Of a stretch of 21,608 nucleotides of DNA, positions 14,801 to 21,608 are shown one piece after another (position 1 is the first letter of the stretch; each line of letters opens with the position of its first letter). The DNA is from a virus: positions 1 through 21,608 of the IMG/VR virus record IMGVR_UViG_3300013010_000085; one strand, written 5' to 3'. Below the pieces are notes generated by a model. The model saw only the letters and a list, made by a program, of their open reading frames with translations, was not told the origin of the DNA and ran no database searches. The translations under genes were made by a program, and so were the position numbers.

Positions 14801-16028
14801 AAGTCAAAACTTTGGTTTACTTGACAATGTTGGTAATGCTGTAGTTTTTGGAGCAAGTGATACTTTCGTGTTGAATTCTGTTTTTGATCAAACACCTATA
14901 ACACCTATTAATAGAACTTCTTCTTTTACACTGTACGAACCAACGCCTGGTAGTGATCTATATAATATAAAAGTCACACAAGACTTTGTAGATAATATTT
15001 ACTTTGGTGATTCACCAGGTTCTAATGACTTTGATTTTTCTTTTACTTCAGTGATAGATGATGTTACTACTAATTATAATCAAGTAGCTCGTTTAAGTAA
15101 TGTTGATCCAGTTATGACTGGTCCTTTACCAGCTACTACTGTAGCTCCTGCTACTTTATCTATTAATGCCTCGGCTTCTGCATCAGATATTGCTAGTTTT
15201 ACAGCCGTTAACGGAGCAAACGCTGCAGGTAATCAAGGTAGAGATATAACGTGGTCAGTTACTGCTGAAAAAGCAGGTGTAGATTTTAGTTCTTCGTTTG
15301 GTGTTTCAGTATCTCAAACGAGTACATTATCTACTTGTGTGTTAAGAAATGTATCTCCAACACAAATTGATTCTGGTGTTTATATTTTAAAACTTAAATG
15401 TATTGATGCTGGTCAAGCTTCTCAAGAGATAACTATAACAGCGCAAGTAGGTGTTATACCTATTAGAGTTACAGACTATATTCTTAAATACAACACTGGA
15501 AGCATTAATAATCCGTCATTCGGCTTTTCAGCAGTTTGTCTTATTGTAGTTGAAAACGCTGGTAATCCAGGTGGTTTAAACGGTTTTTACGCTGTAAATG
15601 GCTCTTGGGTTAATATTTCTAATGGAGTTAGTATTATAAACATAAAACAATCCAACGATGGCGAAGGAGGTACTTGGTTTTACGGAACAACTCAAGCTTT
15701 GGCTTTAAATAATTGGAGAGGTAGTTTTGATAATGACGCTCCTAGAAGCTTTTCAGCAGATACAGCAACAACATCATCTGCAGTGGTTAATAGTGCTACG
15801 ATACCTTTAGATAATATAAACGGAAGATTACAAACGAGTTTAACAGTAAGCGGTACTGGTGTTAGTTCGGGAACAACTGTTGTAAGTAAATCTCAAGCAG
15901 GTGATGGTAATGCCGTAGGCTCAATAGTTGTTAGTTCAAATCAAACAATAGCTGATAATGTAGACATTCGCTTAGGTGACATTCCTTCATCAGTTTATTT
16001 GACTTATGGCTTCGAAGTAATAACATAA
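11826..16028 (+). CDS. Very large tail-hub (muzzle or stabilisation type) protein with beta modules and an Ig-like region
   Basis: This protein has 1400 residues. It starts with a helical arm and MNKDLDSRLLPSGEYRNALN (about 13-32), then KSEGSDVGALEN, the pattern I recall from tail stabilisation and muzzle proteins of short-tailed marine phages. Propeller-like strands follow (IGYLSDEANSMIYVFLTD, HYIVSYNASNG, EDLLFWTDNRNQPRKINV). FVRFSYRFKFNDGEYSIIAPF, YQVGFVLSDKFGRQS, WYSYKIVVKQVEQEYYNVY and SRLDIFWETSSSGLITDLN (about 937-955) mark conserved core blocks. Three beta-rich modules of about 70 residues lie near 503-570, 850-920 and 1312-1386. Residues about 1082-1215 look like an Ig- or cadherin-type fold. 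It probably forms the tail nozzle below the connectors and keeps packaged DNA in. The gene after it seems to carry the rest of the hub. There is no signal peptide. Confidence 0.75.
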   Translation: MAEVKNAFIKSKMNKDLDSRLLPSGEYRNALNAQVSKSEGSDVGALENVSGNELATNFGLSVANLSSIGYLSDEANSMIYVFLTDNDTSAYAFTGAGSNHYIVSYNASNGNSNTLVTGSFLNFSKKNPIFGVNLIEDLLFWTDNRNQPRKINVTSAATANYYSTEDNISVAKYNPYQSIELYEASSLSPGSHESTMKDVYSIAYPDGGTSTVNLTQTGTAINIQNTNIPVGGIPIPGQSVKFVDALGTVQNFSPAITVAASPPSSSTILQVSGSTTFNNGTVLVFDANPYYIPNYKGDPKFLEDKFVRFSYRFKFNDGEYSIIAPFTQPCFIPKQDGYFLNNTSTEGDEEQAFSSSIVDFMENKVNKIDLKIPLPSTVANLNSDLHIEEIDILYKESDGLAIQVIETIPSENNFRSSSADSLLNTLTYNYESQIPYKTLPSDEITRVYDKVPVKALSQEIISNRIVYGNYQDKHTPPASLDYSVASSVKSAFSLGEVSAINTAGATYASGTAITIGSNSGDIIVGSIVSTLTSGNTIPEGAKVTVTNGSTSITLSETVTLTTSANLTFKPASEDSFTTSKVEYPSSSLKTNRNYQVGFVLSDKFGRQSTVVLSNNQSTASSSSFSTVFSEYIDKNIDPFEWIGNSLKVTVNSPIAETNANPTNGSPGIYNGKIDSLDYNPLGWYSYKIVVKQVEQEYYNVYSAGAMKGLPYNYDANSISPVLSENTSFITLLNDNINKIPRDLSEVGPQDKTFRSSVELYGRVENNSTTNEQFYPGRKSFTTSSIEDLFGLFDVQDFKGKFNEVISITNPLNAFHGFYKSDSDPFIAEITTSQDSNFQFGVNNSFTATAGSGEATGASSNVTTVGLDNTTGSINVGSLLISIDGTAITDAYVLNITADANPTVTFNKNIDYSNNDQFIFSQQNFNDIDTLAIFETAPVVSRLDIFWETSSSGLITDLNNLVLNSTTAGANFSSFNDQPFAENNTFSPTTNILSQNFGLLDNVGNAVVFGASDTFVLNSVFDQTPITPINRTSSFTLYEPTPGSDLYNIKVTQDFVDNIYFGDSPGSNDFDFSFTSVIDDVTTNYNQVARLSNVDPVMTGPLPATTVAPATLSINASASASDIASFTAVNGANAAGNQGRDITWSVTAEKAGVDFSSSFGVSVSQTSTLSTCVLRNVSPTQIDSGVYILKLKCIDAGQASQEITITAQVGVIPIRVTDYILKYNTGSINNPSFGFSAVCLIVVENAGNPGGLNGFYAVNGSWVNISNGVSIINIKQSNDGEGGTWFYGTTQALALNNWRGSFDNDAPRSFSADTATTSSAVVNSATIPLDNINGRLQTSLTVSGTGVSSGTTVVSKSQAGDGNAVGSIVVSSNQTIADNVDIRLGDIPSSVYLTYGFEVIT

Positions 16029-16050
16029 CAAAACAAGTAATAATAAACAT

Positions 16051-17469
16051 ATGGCAGCAATTATAGAGGTAAAATATTTTAATTCTTTTTTACTTAGAAA
16101 ATCTATTCCAGGTAACGGTAAACCTACTTGGAATGGATCTACTGGTATCCCTTTGTCTATAGGTGGTTATCCTAGAAACAACACGCCATCAGTGTCAGTA
16201 CCTAGCTGGGTTGTTGAAGAAGCTAGAATTAGAGGTGGCTATAATAACACTAATGTAGATTATGGTGTTAAAGCTTATTTAGTAGAAGACGAGCCAAACG
16301 CTGTTAATAGAGGTAATTCCTTGATATATTCAGGTATATTTAATTCAAGAACGGGTATAAACGATACAAATGTATTCTCGGTGGGTTCTGAGATAACTAA
16401 GTCAGCTGATCCAGCCAATGGAACTATACAGAAGCTATATGCAGAGGATACTAACTTATTGATATTTCAAGAATCAAAAGTATCTAGAGCTTTAATAGAT
16501 AAAGACGCTATATACTCAGCTGAAGGTGGTGGAAGTATTACAAATATAAATACTACTATAGGTACAATACAGCCTTTTGGTGGTAACTTTGGTATAAGTA
16601 GAGACCCTGGAAGCTTTGCAGCGTATGGTTATAGAAAATACTTTACAGACAAAGATAGAAATGCTGTTTTAAGACTATCTATGGATGGTTTAACTGAAAT
16701 ATCTACATATGGTATGTATGATTATTTTAGAGATGAATTTACAAGAATAGACACATCCTCTACAGAAGGAGATGTAATAGGTGGATGGGATATACATAAT
16801 AAACAATACGTATTATCTACGCACCCTGCAGAAGGTAATTTATCTAATGGACACAATACATTAACATTTGATGAAAATATTAAAGGTTGGACTAGTTTTT
16901 TCTCTTATAAACCTGATCAGTCTTTTAGTTTAAGAAGTGATTTTTACACTTTAAACAGTGGCCAGTTATGGAAACACTATTCTCCTAATGTTAATAGAGG
17001 TAGTTTTTACGGTGTAAATAATAAAACTTCTATAACTTTTGTGTTTAACCCTAGAGTTAGCATGTCTAAAGTGTTTAAAACAGTAAATTACGAAGGTAGT
17101 AATGGTTGGGAAGTAACTAGTTTTACATCTGATCAAACAGGTGCGGATTTACTAAGTGGTACTTGGTCTAGTAGCGCAGATACTGCTAATGTAGATGGTA
17201 AACCAACAGTTTATAGCTACTATGAAGGAGCTTATGTTGATAACGGAGTAACTTACTATGCAGGTTTTACAAGAAAAGAAAATAAATATCAAGCTAACTT
17301 AGTTAATAATACCAACGCTACTCAAGGTGAGATTGTTTTTGGTAGAAGCATGACAGGTATTAAAGGTTATTTTTCAACTGTAACAGTATCTACAGACACC
17401 ACGACTGATCCGGGTGGAGCTAAAGAGCTTTTTGCAGTATCTTCAAACTACTCAGAATCATCTTATTAA
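16051..17469 (+). CDS. Tail-hub companion, propeller-type structural protein
   Basis: This protein has 472 residues, with its own start and a 22-base gap after the 1400-residue protein. It has a short N-terminal part and then EEARIRGGYNNTNVDYGVKAYLVEDEP (about 56-82). Blade-like blocks follow: LIYSGIFNSRTGINDTNVFSVG, IQKLYAEDTNLLIFQESKVSRALIDKDAIYSAEG, GISRDPGSFAAYGYRKYFTDKDRNAVLRLS, GGWDIHNKQYVLSTH, GWTSFFSYKPDQSFSL and GQLWKHYSPN. These repeated strand pairs with terminal aromatic residues resemble a beta-propeller. The C-terminus has KENKYQANL and a Thr-rich end TVSTDTTTDPGG. From memory the whole pattern is typical of marine phage tail proteins. With its neighbour it probably builds the tail nozzle. 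No host-binding or enzyme motif is evident. Confidence 0.75.
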   Translation: MAAIIEVKYFNSFLLRKSIPGNGKPTWNGSTGIPLSIGGYPRNNTPSVSVPSWVVEEARIRGGYNNTNVDYGVKAYLVEDEPNAVNRGNSLIYSGIFNSRTGINDTNVFSVGSEITKSADPANGTIQKLYAEDTNLLIFQESKVSRALIDKDAIYSAEGGGSITNINTTIGTIQPFGGNFGISRDPGSFAAYGYRKYFTDKDRNAVLRLSMDGLTEISTYGMYDYFRDEFTRIDTSSTEGDVIGGWDIHNKQYVLSTHPAEGNLSNGHNTLTFDENIKGWTSFFSYKPDQSFSLRSDFYTLNSGQLWKHYSPNVNRGSFYGVNNKTSITFVFNPRVSMSKVFKTVNYEGSNGWEVTSFTSDQTGADLLSGTWSSSADTANVDGKPTVYSYYEGAYVDNGVTYYAGFTRKENKYQANLVNNTNATQGEIVFGRSMTGIKGYFSTVTVSTDTTTDPGGAKELFAVSSNYSESSY

Positions 17470-17472
17470 ATT

Positions 17473-17949
17473 ATGTTAAATAACGAAAACAATAAATTAA
17501 GTAATTTTACACAAAGATTAGAAGACTTACAAAACACTTTAATAGACAATAATAACTTAGAAAATGTTTTTGGAGATGGTGAGTCTCTTGTTGATAACGA
17601 GGTGTTTCCTATAACTCATAGCTTTTCTGATCAGCTATATATGAGGCAAATGCAGATGCCTGCTAATTCTATAATCGTGAGCGCTATTCATCACACTGAG
17701 CACTTTTGGTTTTTAATGACCGGTAAAATACTAGTAACAACAAATGGTGAAACTATAGAACACGTAGCGCCTTGTTATGAATTATCTGAAAAGGGAGCAA
17801 AAAGACTAATACAATGTGTAGAAGATTGTGTGTTTATAAATGTGCACAAAAATCCTACAAACACAGAAGACATGGAAGAAATAGAAAAATCTTTATATTC
17901 TTTTACTATAGAAGAGTATAACAAAAAAGAAAAATTATGGCAGGAATAA
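17473..17949 (+). CDS. Small cupin-fold phage protein
   Basis: This protein has 158 residues. After a helical, polar N-terminus (about 1-45), a double-stranded beta-helix pattern appears: LYMRQMQMPANSIIVSAIHHTEHFWFLMTGKILV (about 55-88), with a His-His-Thr-Glu-His cluster at 73-77 and the turn MTGK, matching cupin motif 1. Motif 2 is EHVAPCYELSEKGAKRLIQC...VFINVHKN (about 96-127), with a single His125. The first metal-site residues are roughly present, the second site is incomplete, so metal binding is uncertain. From memory, short cupin-like proteins with IH..EH, AP and KGAKR-type positions are common in phage tail regions with unknown function. The last 13 bases overlap the next gene in another frame, suggesting coupled translation. 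Confidence 0.7.
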   Translation: MLNNENNKLSNFTQRLEDLQNTLIDNNNLENVFGDGESLVDNEVFPITHSFSDQLYMRQMQMPANSIIVSAIHHTEHFWFLMTGKILVTTNGETIEHVAPCYELSEKGAKRLIQCVEDCVFINVHKNPTNTEDMEEIEKSLYSFTIEEYNKKEKLWQE

Positions 17950-18641
17950 CAGCAGGAACTCTTTTAACAGGAGCGTTAATATCAGGAGGAGTACAATTAC
18001 TAGGTGGTATATTTGGTATGGGAGCGGCTAAAAGAAAAGAAGAAGCCGCAGCTCGTGAGAAAAAAAGACTTCAAGCAAAACTTACTTCACTAGAAAACTC
18101 TAGACAAGAAATAATTAACCCTTACGAAGGCGTAACTGATCTTAGTGGTATGATTACAAATCCATACGCTTCGCTAGGAGTTGCAACACAGGCAGCTGAA
18201 ATACAAATAGAGCAAGCTGATATATCTTTAGCAAATACTTTAGATACTATTAGAGCCACTGGAGCAAGTGCCGGTGGAGCAACTGCATTAGCGCAAGCAG
18301 CGTTACAAAGTAAGAAAGGTGTTTCTGCTAATATAGAAGCTCAAGAAGCTCAAAACGAAAAATTAAGAGCGTCAGGTGAACAGCGGCAGCAGCAACAAAA
18401 AATGGCTGAAGCTCAAAGAATGCAACAAGCAGATGTAGCTGGCGAACAGTTTATGTTTGCAACTAGAGAAGGTAGAGAGGCTGAGCAGTTAGATAGGGTA
18501 TCTGCTCAACTAAGCGGATCTGAAGCTAGAGAAGCTCAAGCTAGCGCTGATAGAATGGGTGCTTTTACGGGTATGGTTAGTGGGCTAGGTTCAACTGCTG
18601 GTAATTATTTAACTTCCGCCGCTACTTTAGGATCTAAATAA
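17937..18641 (+). CDS. Probable internal virion (ejection) protein, small, Ala/Gln-rich
   Basis: This protein has 234 residues. Residues about 2-30 are a hydrophobic Gly/Ala-rich stretch (GITAGTLLTGALISGGVQLLGGIFGMGAA) that could insert in a membrane. Next is a charged helix (KRKEEAAAREKKRLQAKL). A long Ala/Gln/Glu helical body (about 80-200) includes ATGASAGGATALAQAALQSKKGVSANIEAQEAQNEKL and a run of Gln, and a second hydrophobic Gly/Ala end follows (about 206-230). Small proteins with hydrophobic ends and helical bodies in this place are often packaged inside short-tailed phages and ejected to make a channel, as T7 gp14 or P22 gp7 are. No sequence match to those was made, so the role is inferred. 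It overlaps the cupin gene by 13 bases; a 26-base gap follows. Confidence 0.6.
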   Translation: MAGITAGTLLTGALISGGVQLLGGIFGMGAAKRKEEAAAREKKRLQAKLTSLENSRQEIINPYEGVTDLSGMITNPYASLGVATQAAEIQIEQADISLANTLDTIRATGASAGGATALAQAALQSKKGVSANIEAQEAQNEKLRASGEQRQQQQKMAEAQRMQQADVAGEQFMFATREGREAEQLDRVSAQLSGSEAREAQASADRMGAFTGMVSGLGSTAGNYLTSAATLGSK

Positions 18642-18667
18642 ATTTTAACTTTACTGAAAAATAAAAC

Positions 18668-20212
18668 ATGAGTTATAGAAACCCAAAACAAATAGTAGAC
18701 ACTCAGTCTGGTCAATACGTTAGAGATATGCAAAAATCTTTATCTGACACGTTTTCCAAGTACTCTAGCGGTATAAATACTATAATCGATAAAAAAGCTA
18801 AAAAACTAGAAGAACAATTAGAGGAAGAAGCAAAATCGTCTGCTTTGTTTAGAGCCGATAGAGCTAAATACACTAACAAAGTTTCTAGTGATATAAATCA
18901 ATTAGCAAATAAAAATAAGTCTATTTCTTTTGAAAGCTATCCTGCATTGTTAGAAGAAACTAGCGCTATAAAAATGAAACCCAATTACACGTGGGATCAA
19001 ACAGATAGAAACAAAATAAATAATGGTAATGCATTAGGTACTGACACTGCTGAAAACATAGCAAATACAATTTCAGTTGGAATTCCTTATATTGAATCTA
19101 GAGGCTTGCCTTTATATACTGAAGGAGCTATTTATTCAGGAGTTACTAGTAATGGAGAAGAAAGAACACCTGAGCAAACGAAAAAGCATATAGATAGTAC
19201 TTATTTAAAATATGATATTTTATATGGCTATGGAAACGCTCCTGGAAGTAAGTCTATGACAGCAGATACTAGTGGTTTAAAAACTGAATTTGTAACGAAT
19301 ATATACGATGAAAATGATGTTCAAATAGGTTCTGTTAGAAATTCTACTATGGATTCTTTAGATGCTCCTGTTATTATACCAAAAGAAAGAAAAAACATGG
19401 AGCGGTTAGTTGAAGAAACAGCTGCGAATATGAATTTAGATAGCATAACTTCAGAAGCTTACAAAGGTCAAGAATCAACAAGCGCTCCTTTAAGTGATGA
19501 TGTTTCAAATACTAAGTTTCAAACATCTAGAAAACCTAGTAGAGACTTGTTTTTAAAGCTAGCATACCCAACAGCTTTTGCTAATATTAACTCTCTTCAA
19601 GCCAGCGGAGCTATAGCTTATAACAATGATATTCTTGCACCTAAAGGTTACAGTACTCCAATAAGAATGAGAAAGACATGGGTTGGAGGTACAGAAGAGC
19701 AAATAGCGCAAGATAAAAAAGATAAAGAATCAATAGCAAAGGCTTACGCAGAACTTGCTGCTGACACTGTTGGTTTTGAAGTATTAAACAAAAGTAAAGA
19801 CTTTGGTATTACGGTTAAACCTACGGGAGAAAGTGGTGATAGCGTTGTTGAAACTGGTAAAGCATTTTATGATAAAGTTAAAGAAAACCCTATATCATCT
19901 CTTAGAGAGTATACAGAAGTAAAAGGTGTTTACGATGAAGGAAATAACACTATTACTATAAACGCAACAGATAGAAAAGGTTACGATGGCGATGAAGACT
20001 TAGTCTTTAATATGAATGATCCAGATAGTAGAATAGATTTTTACACTCGATTATTTAAAGCTTCAGGAGCTGGAGGTGGTGGTGGCAGAGATGCTAAGCT
20101 AATGAGAAAACAATTTTCAGAAGCTCTTAGAGCAGGAACTAAAGAAAAGCTAAGTAAAAAAGCAGAAGACAGTAAAACTAAAGCTCAAGATCTTATTAAT
20201 AAATACAAATAA
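18668..20212 (+). CDS. Unrecognised 514-residue protein of the virion cassette, possibly ejected
   Basis: I do not recognise a family. The N-terminal 70 residues form a charged helix or coiled coil (RDMQKSLSDTFSKYSSGINTIIDKKAKKLEEQLEEEAKSS). The middle is mixed and polar, with many Asp/Asn/Ser/Thr and no obvious catalytic motif. Around residues 467-473 is a Gly-rich hinge (GAGGGGGRD), and the C-terminus is a Lys-rich helix (LSKKAEDSKTKAQDLINKYK). There is no signal peptide or clear membrane segment. It lies between two candidate internal-virion proteins, so a cargo role inside the head or tail lumen is a reasonable guess, no more. Leader: A-rich, no Shine-Dalgarno (GAAAAATAAAACATG). Confidence 0.7.
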   Translation: MSYRNPKQIVDTQSGQYVRDMQKSLSDTFSKYSSGINTIIDKKAKKLEEQLEEEAKSSALFRADRAKYTNKVSSDINQLANKNKSISFESYPALLEETSAIKMKPNYTWDQTDRNKINNGNALGTDTAENIANTISVGIPYIESRGLPLYTEGAIYSGVTSNGEERTPEQTKKHIDSTYLKYDILYGYGNAPGSKSMTADTSGLKTEFVTNIYDENDVQIGSVRNSTMDSLDAPVIIPKERKNMERLVEETAANMNLDSITSEAYKGQESTSAPLSDDVSNTKFQTSRKPSRDLFLKLAYPTAFANINSLQASGAIAYNNDILAPKGYSTPIRMRKTWVGGTEEQIAQDKKDKESIAKAYAELAADTVGFEVLNKSKDFGITVKPTGESGDSVVETGKAFYDKVKENPISSLREYTEVKGVYDEGNNTITINATDRKGYDGDEDLVFNMNDPDSRIDFYTRLFKASGAGGGGGRDAKLMRKQFSEALRAGTKEKLSKKAEDSKTKAQDLINKYK

Positions 20213-20218
20213 AGAATA

Positions 20219-21608
20219 ATGGAGGAATTAGAATTGATTATTCAAAGAATGATAGACTCAGGTGAAACTGAAGAAAACATAAAGCTAGTTATTCAAAATT
20301 ATAATACAGATGAACCAGCAAAGATAGAAGCTGTTGCAACGGAGACTGCGCCTGTAACAGCGGTGGAAGAAGCAGAAGATACGGATTTAGAGTTGGAAGG
20401 TACTTCTTCGGAATTACAAGAACCTGAATCAGAAGATCCTAGTGAAAGAGATTTATTGGTTTCTAGCATAGAAAAAACTGAAAGGCAAATAAATGATTAC
20501 ATACAACGAGGAGGTGAAGTTAATGAATCAGACGCAGCTGTTTTACAAGGTTACAAGAACGACTTGTTTGAAATGGATCAAAATATTATTACTGGAAAGG
20601 ATTTTTCTAGTGATGAATTTGAAAAACTAGAAGATAATGAAAAGATAAAACTGCAAGAGGCTGCTAGTAATGAAATACAGAAACAGTATAGCTCTGACGG
20701 TATAGTAGAGTTTGAAATAACACCAGAGGAAATAGATGATAAAGCTAAAAAAATATTAAAAGAGAAAACACAGCCAAGCTTAATAGAAAGCTACGCTGCT
20801 CAAACTGTTAGAGGTTTTGCTTCTTTTGCTAAAAATAGCGTAGATTTTGTAGACATGGTAGAGTTTTCTATTATGGAGGCTGGTTTGAACGCTTTCGATT
20901 CTGATTACGAAGGTACTCCAGAGGAAAAACAAGCTTTAATGAGAACCGCAAAACAAAGTAAAGGCGCTGTTAATTTTAATCATAGTTTAGCTGCTGAGCT
21001 TTTTATACAAAAACTAGAGCCAAGTATTAGAAAATACGAAAACGAAAGTATTATTGATGACATAGAGCAAGGCAATTATTTATTAGCGGGTGAAAGAGCT
21101 GTTGGTAGTGCTCTAGAGTCTTTACCTTCTGTTGCTGCAGCTTATTTAGGTGTAGGCGGTTTGGTTGCTCTAGGTGGTTCTTCTGCTGGGGCTAAATTTA
21201 CTGAAGAGTTTGAGAAAGATCCTTCAGTTAACACGGCTAACCTTGTTGCCAATGCTTTAGCTAGTGGAACTATTGAAGCTGGTTTCGAGATTGCTACTAG
21301 AGGCGTGTTAAAAAGAGCTGGAATTTTAGCTAATAAAGGTAATAGAAAAGCCGCTGAAGACTTAATAAGAGGTGGTTCTGAGAGTTTGGTTAAAAAACTA
21401 GGTATAAACACCGTTAGCGAAGCTGGTTCTGAGGCAGCTACTAAAACTACGACGCTGTTATTAGACGCTTTACCTAATTACACTGGCGTTGGTTTAAGTA
21501 GAGAGTTTGACTTATCTAAAGACTGGAAATCAATAGCAGAAGAAGGTATTGTTGGATCTGTTTTTGGTATTGCTGGTACAACCGGTGGAGCTGTTAAAAA
21601 TAGAAACG
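20219..21608 (+). CDS. N-terminal part of a large probable internal virion (cargo/ejection) protein, cut by the right edge
   Basis: The frame opens at the ATG at 20219-20221 and stays open for 463 codons to the window end; the stop is outside. Residues 1-28 form a small helical unit (ELIIQRMIDSGETEENIKLVIQNYN). An acidic disordered linker follows (about 32-78: many Glu, Thr, Pro), then helical segments with FITPEEIDDKAKK-like charged stretches and ESYAAQTVRGFASFAKNSVDFVDMVEF (about 190-215). Two hydrophobic Gly/Ala stretches lie at about 298-323 (LESLPSVAAAYLGVGGLVALGG) and 440-458. Large phage proteins with such alternating disordered, helical and membrane-like segments are often packaged and injected into the host, sometimes with enzyme domains further on. 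Its place at the end of the virion cassette fits. No enzyme domain is seen in the part present. A GGAGG just inside the gene is too far from the next Met to act on it. Confidence 0.7.
   Translation, partial: MEELELIIQRMIDSGETEENIKLVIQNYNTDEPAKIEAVATETAPVTAVEEAEDTDLELEGTSSELQEPESEDPSERDLLVSSIEKTERQINDYIQRGGEVNESDAAVLQGYKNDLFEMDQNIITGKDFSSDEFEKLEDNEKIKLQEAASNEIQKQYSSDGIVEFEITPEEIDDKAKKILKEKTQPSLIESYAAQTVRGFASFAKNSVDFVDMVEFSIMEAGLNAFDSDYEGTPEEKQALMRTAKQSKGAVNFNHSLAAELFIQKLEPSIRKYENESIIDDIEQGNYLLAGERAVGSALESLPSVAAAYLGVGGLVALGGSSAGAKFTEEFEKDPSVNTANLVANALASGTIEAGFEIATRGVLKRAGILANKGNRKAAEDLIRGGSESLVKKLGINTVSEAGSEAATKTTTLLLDALPNYTGVGLSREFDLSKDWKSIAEEGIVGSVFGIAGTTGGAVKNRN

Noticed and set aside
16026-16053. 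Frameshift mutation splitting one hub gene in two
   Set aside because: The first gene ends in a beta module with a clean TAA; a 22-base A-rich gap and a normal ATG follow, so two intact genes are more likely than a broken one.
17923-17949. Programmed frameshift joining the cupin protein to the next gene
   Set aside because: There is an A-run before the overlap, but the frame phase does not give a proper slippery heptamer and the second gene has its own ATG.
88-20212. Global reassignment of TAG or TGA
   Set aside because: Nearly all genes end with TAA; long Gln-rich genes use only CAA/CAG and contain no in-frame TAG; one gene ends at a TGA with a TAA soon after. The standard code explains everything.
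1-21608. tRNA genes, CRISPR arrays, insertion sequences, integrase or attachment sites
   Set aside because: I looked for cloverleaf-like segments, regularly spaced repeats, transposase motifs and recombinase motifs and saw none.

Overview
The window is a continuous piece of a tailed-phage genome (Caudoviricetes). All recognisable genes lie on the + strand, are tightly packed, and read as one late module for DNA packaging, head, tail and ejection. Base composition is AT-rich, with G+C around one third by eye. Starts have A-rich leaders and almost no Shine-Dalgarno sequences, which fits a Bacteroidota-type host, but this is only a hint. From memory, several proteins resemble families common in uncultured marine (Mediterranean-type) phage genomes. 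The order terminase, portal, scaffold-like gene, capsid, connector-like genes, very large tail-hub gene, internal-virion-like genes is that of a short-tailed phage and is similar to the crAss-like order. No tail sheath, tube or tape-measure gene is seen. No search could be run, so lineage and host stay inferences.

Layout. Positions 1-90 are the end of a gene cut by the left edge. Positions 129-1456 hold four small genes: a coiled-coil protein, a small conserved-looking protein, a 201-residue protein that looks like two GroES-type folds in tandem, and a small helical acidic protein placed where a terminase small subunit would be. Next come the terminase large subunit (1456-3666), the portal (3667-6072), a scaffold-like acidic protein (6105-7328) and the major capsid protein (7343-8803). 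After a gap with one good and one weak hairpin come a 276-residue protein with a basic tail, then a second strong hairpin, then two connector or ring-type proteins (9840-11816). A 1400-residue tail-hub or muzzle-type protein and a 472-residue companion follow (11826-17469), then a cupin-fold protein (17473-17949), a small Ala/Gln-rich protein with hydrophobic ends that looks like an internal virion protein (17937-18641), an unrecognised 514-residue protein, and the first 463 codons of a large protein that runs off the right edge and is probably an ejected or cargo protein.

How they fit together: the terminase pumps DNA through the portal into a shell built from the capsid protein on the scaffold; connectors and the hub close the vertex and form the short tail; the last three genes probably supply proteins carried inside the particle and released on infection.

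The most unusual signals are the tandem GroES-like protein beside the packaging genes; a near-identical 25-base leader on two separate genes, with a 12-base core also at a third start; three copies of a beta-rich module scattered through one tail protein; a tail hub apparently spread over two genes; strong hairpins that lack a U-tract; and two internal patches of distinct base composition.
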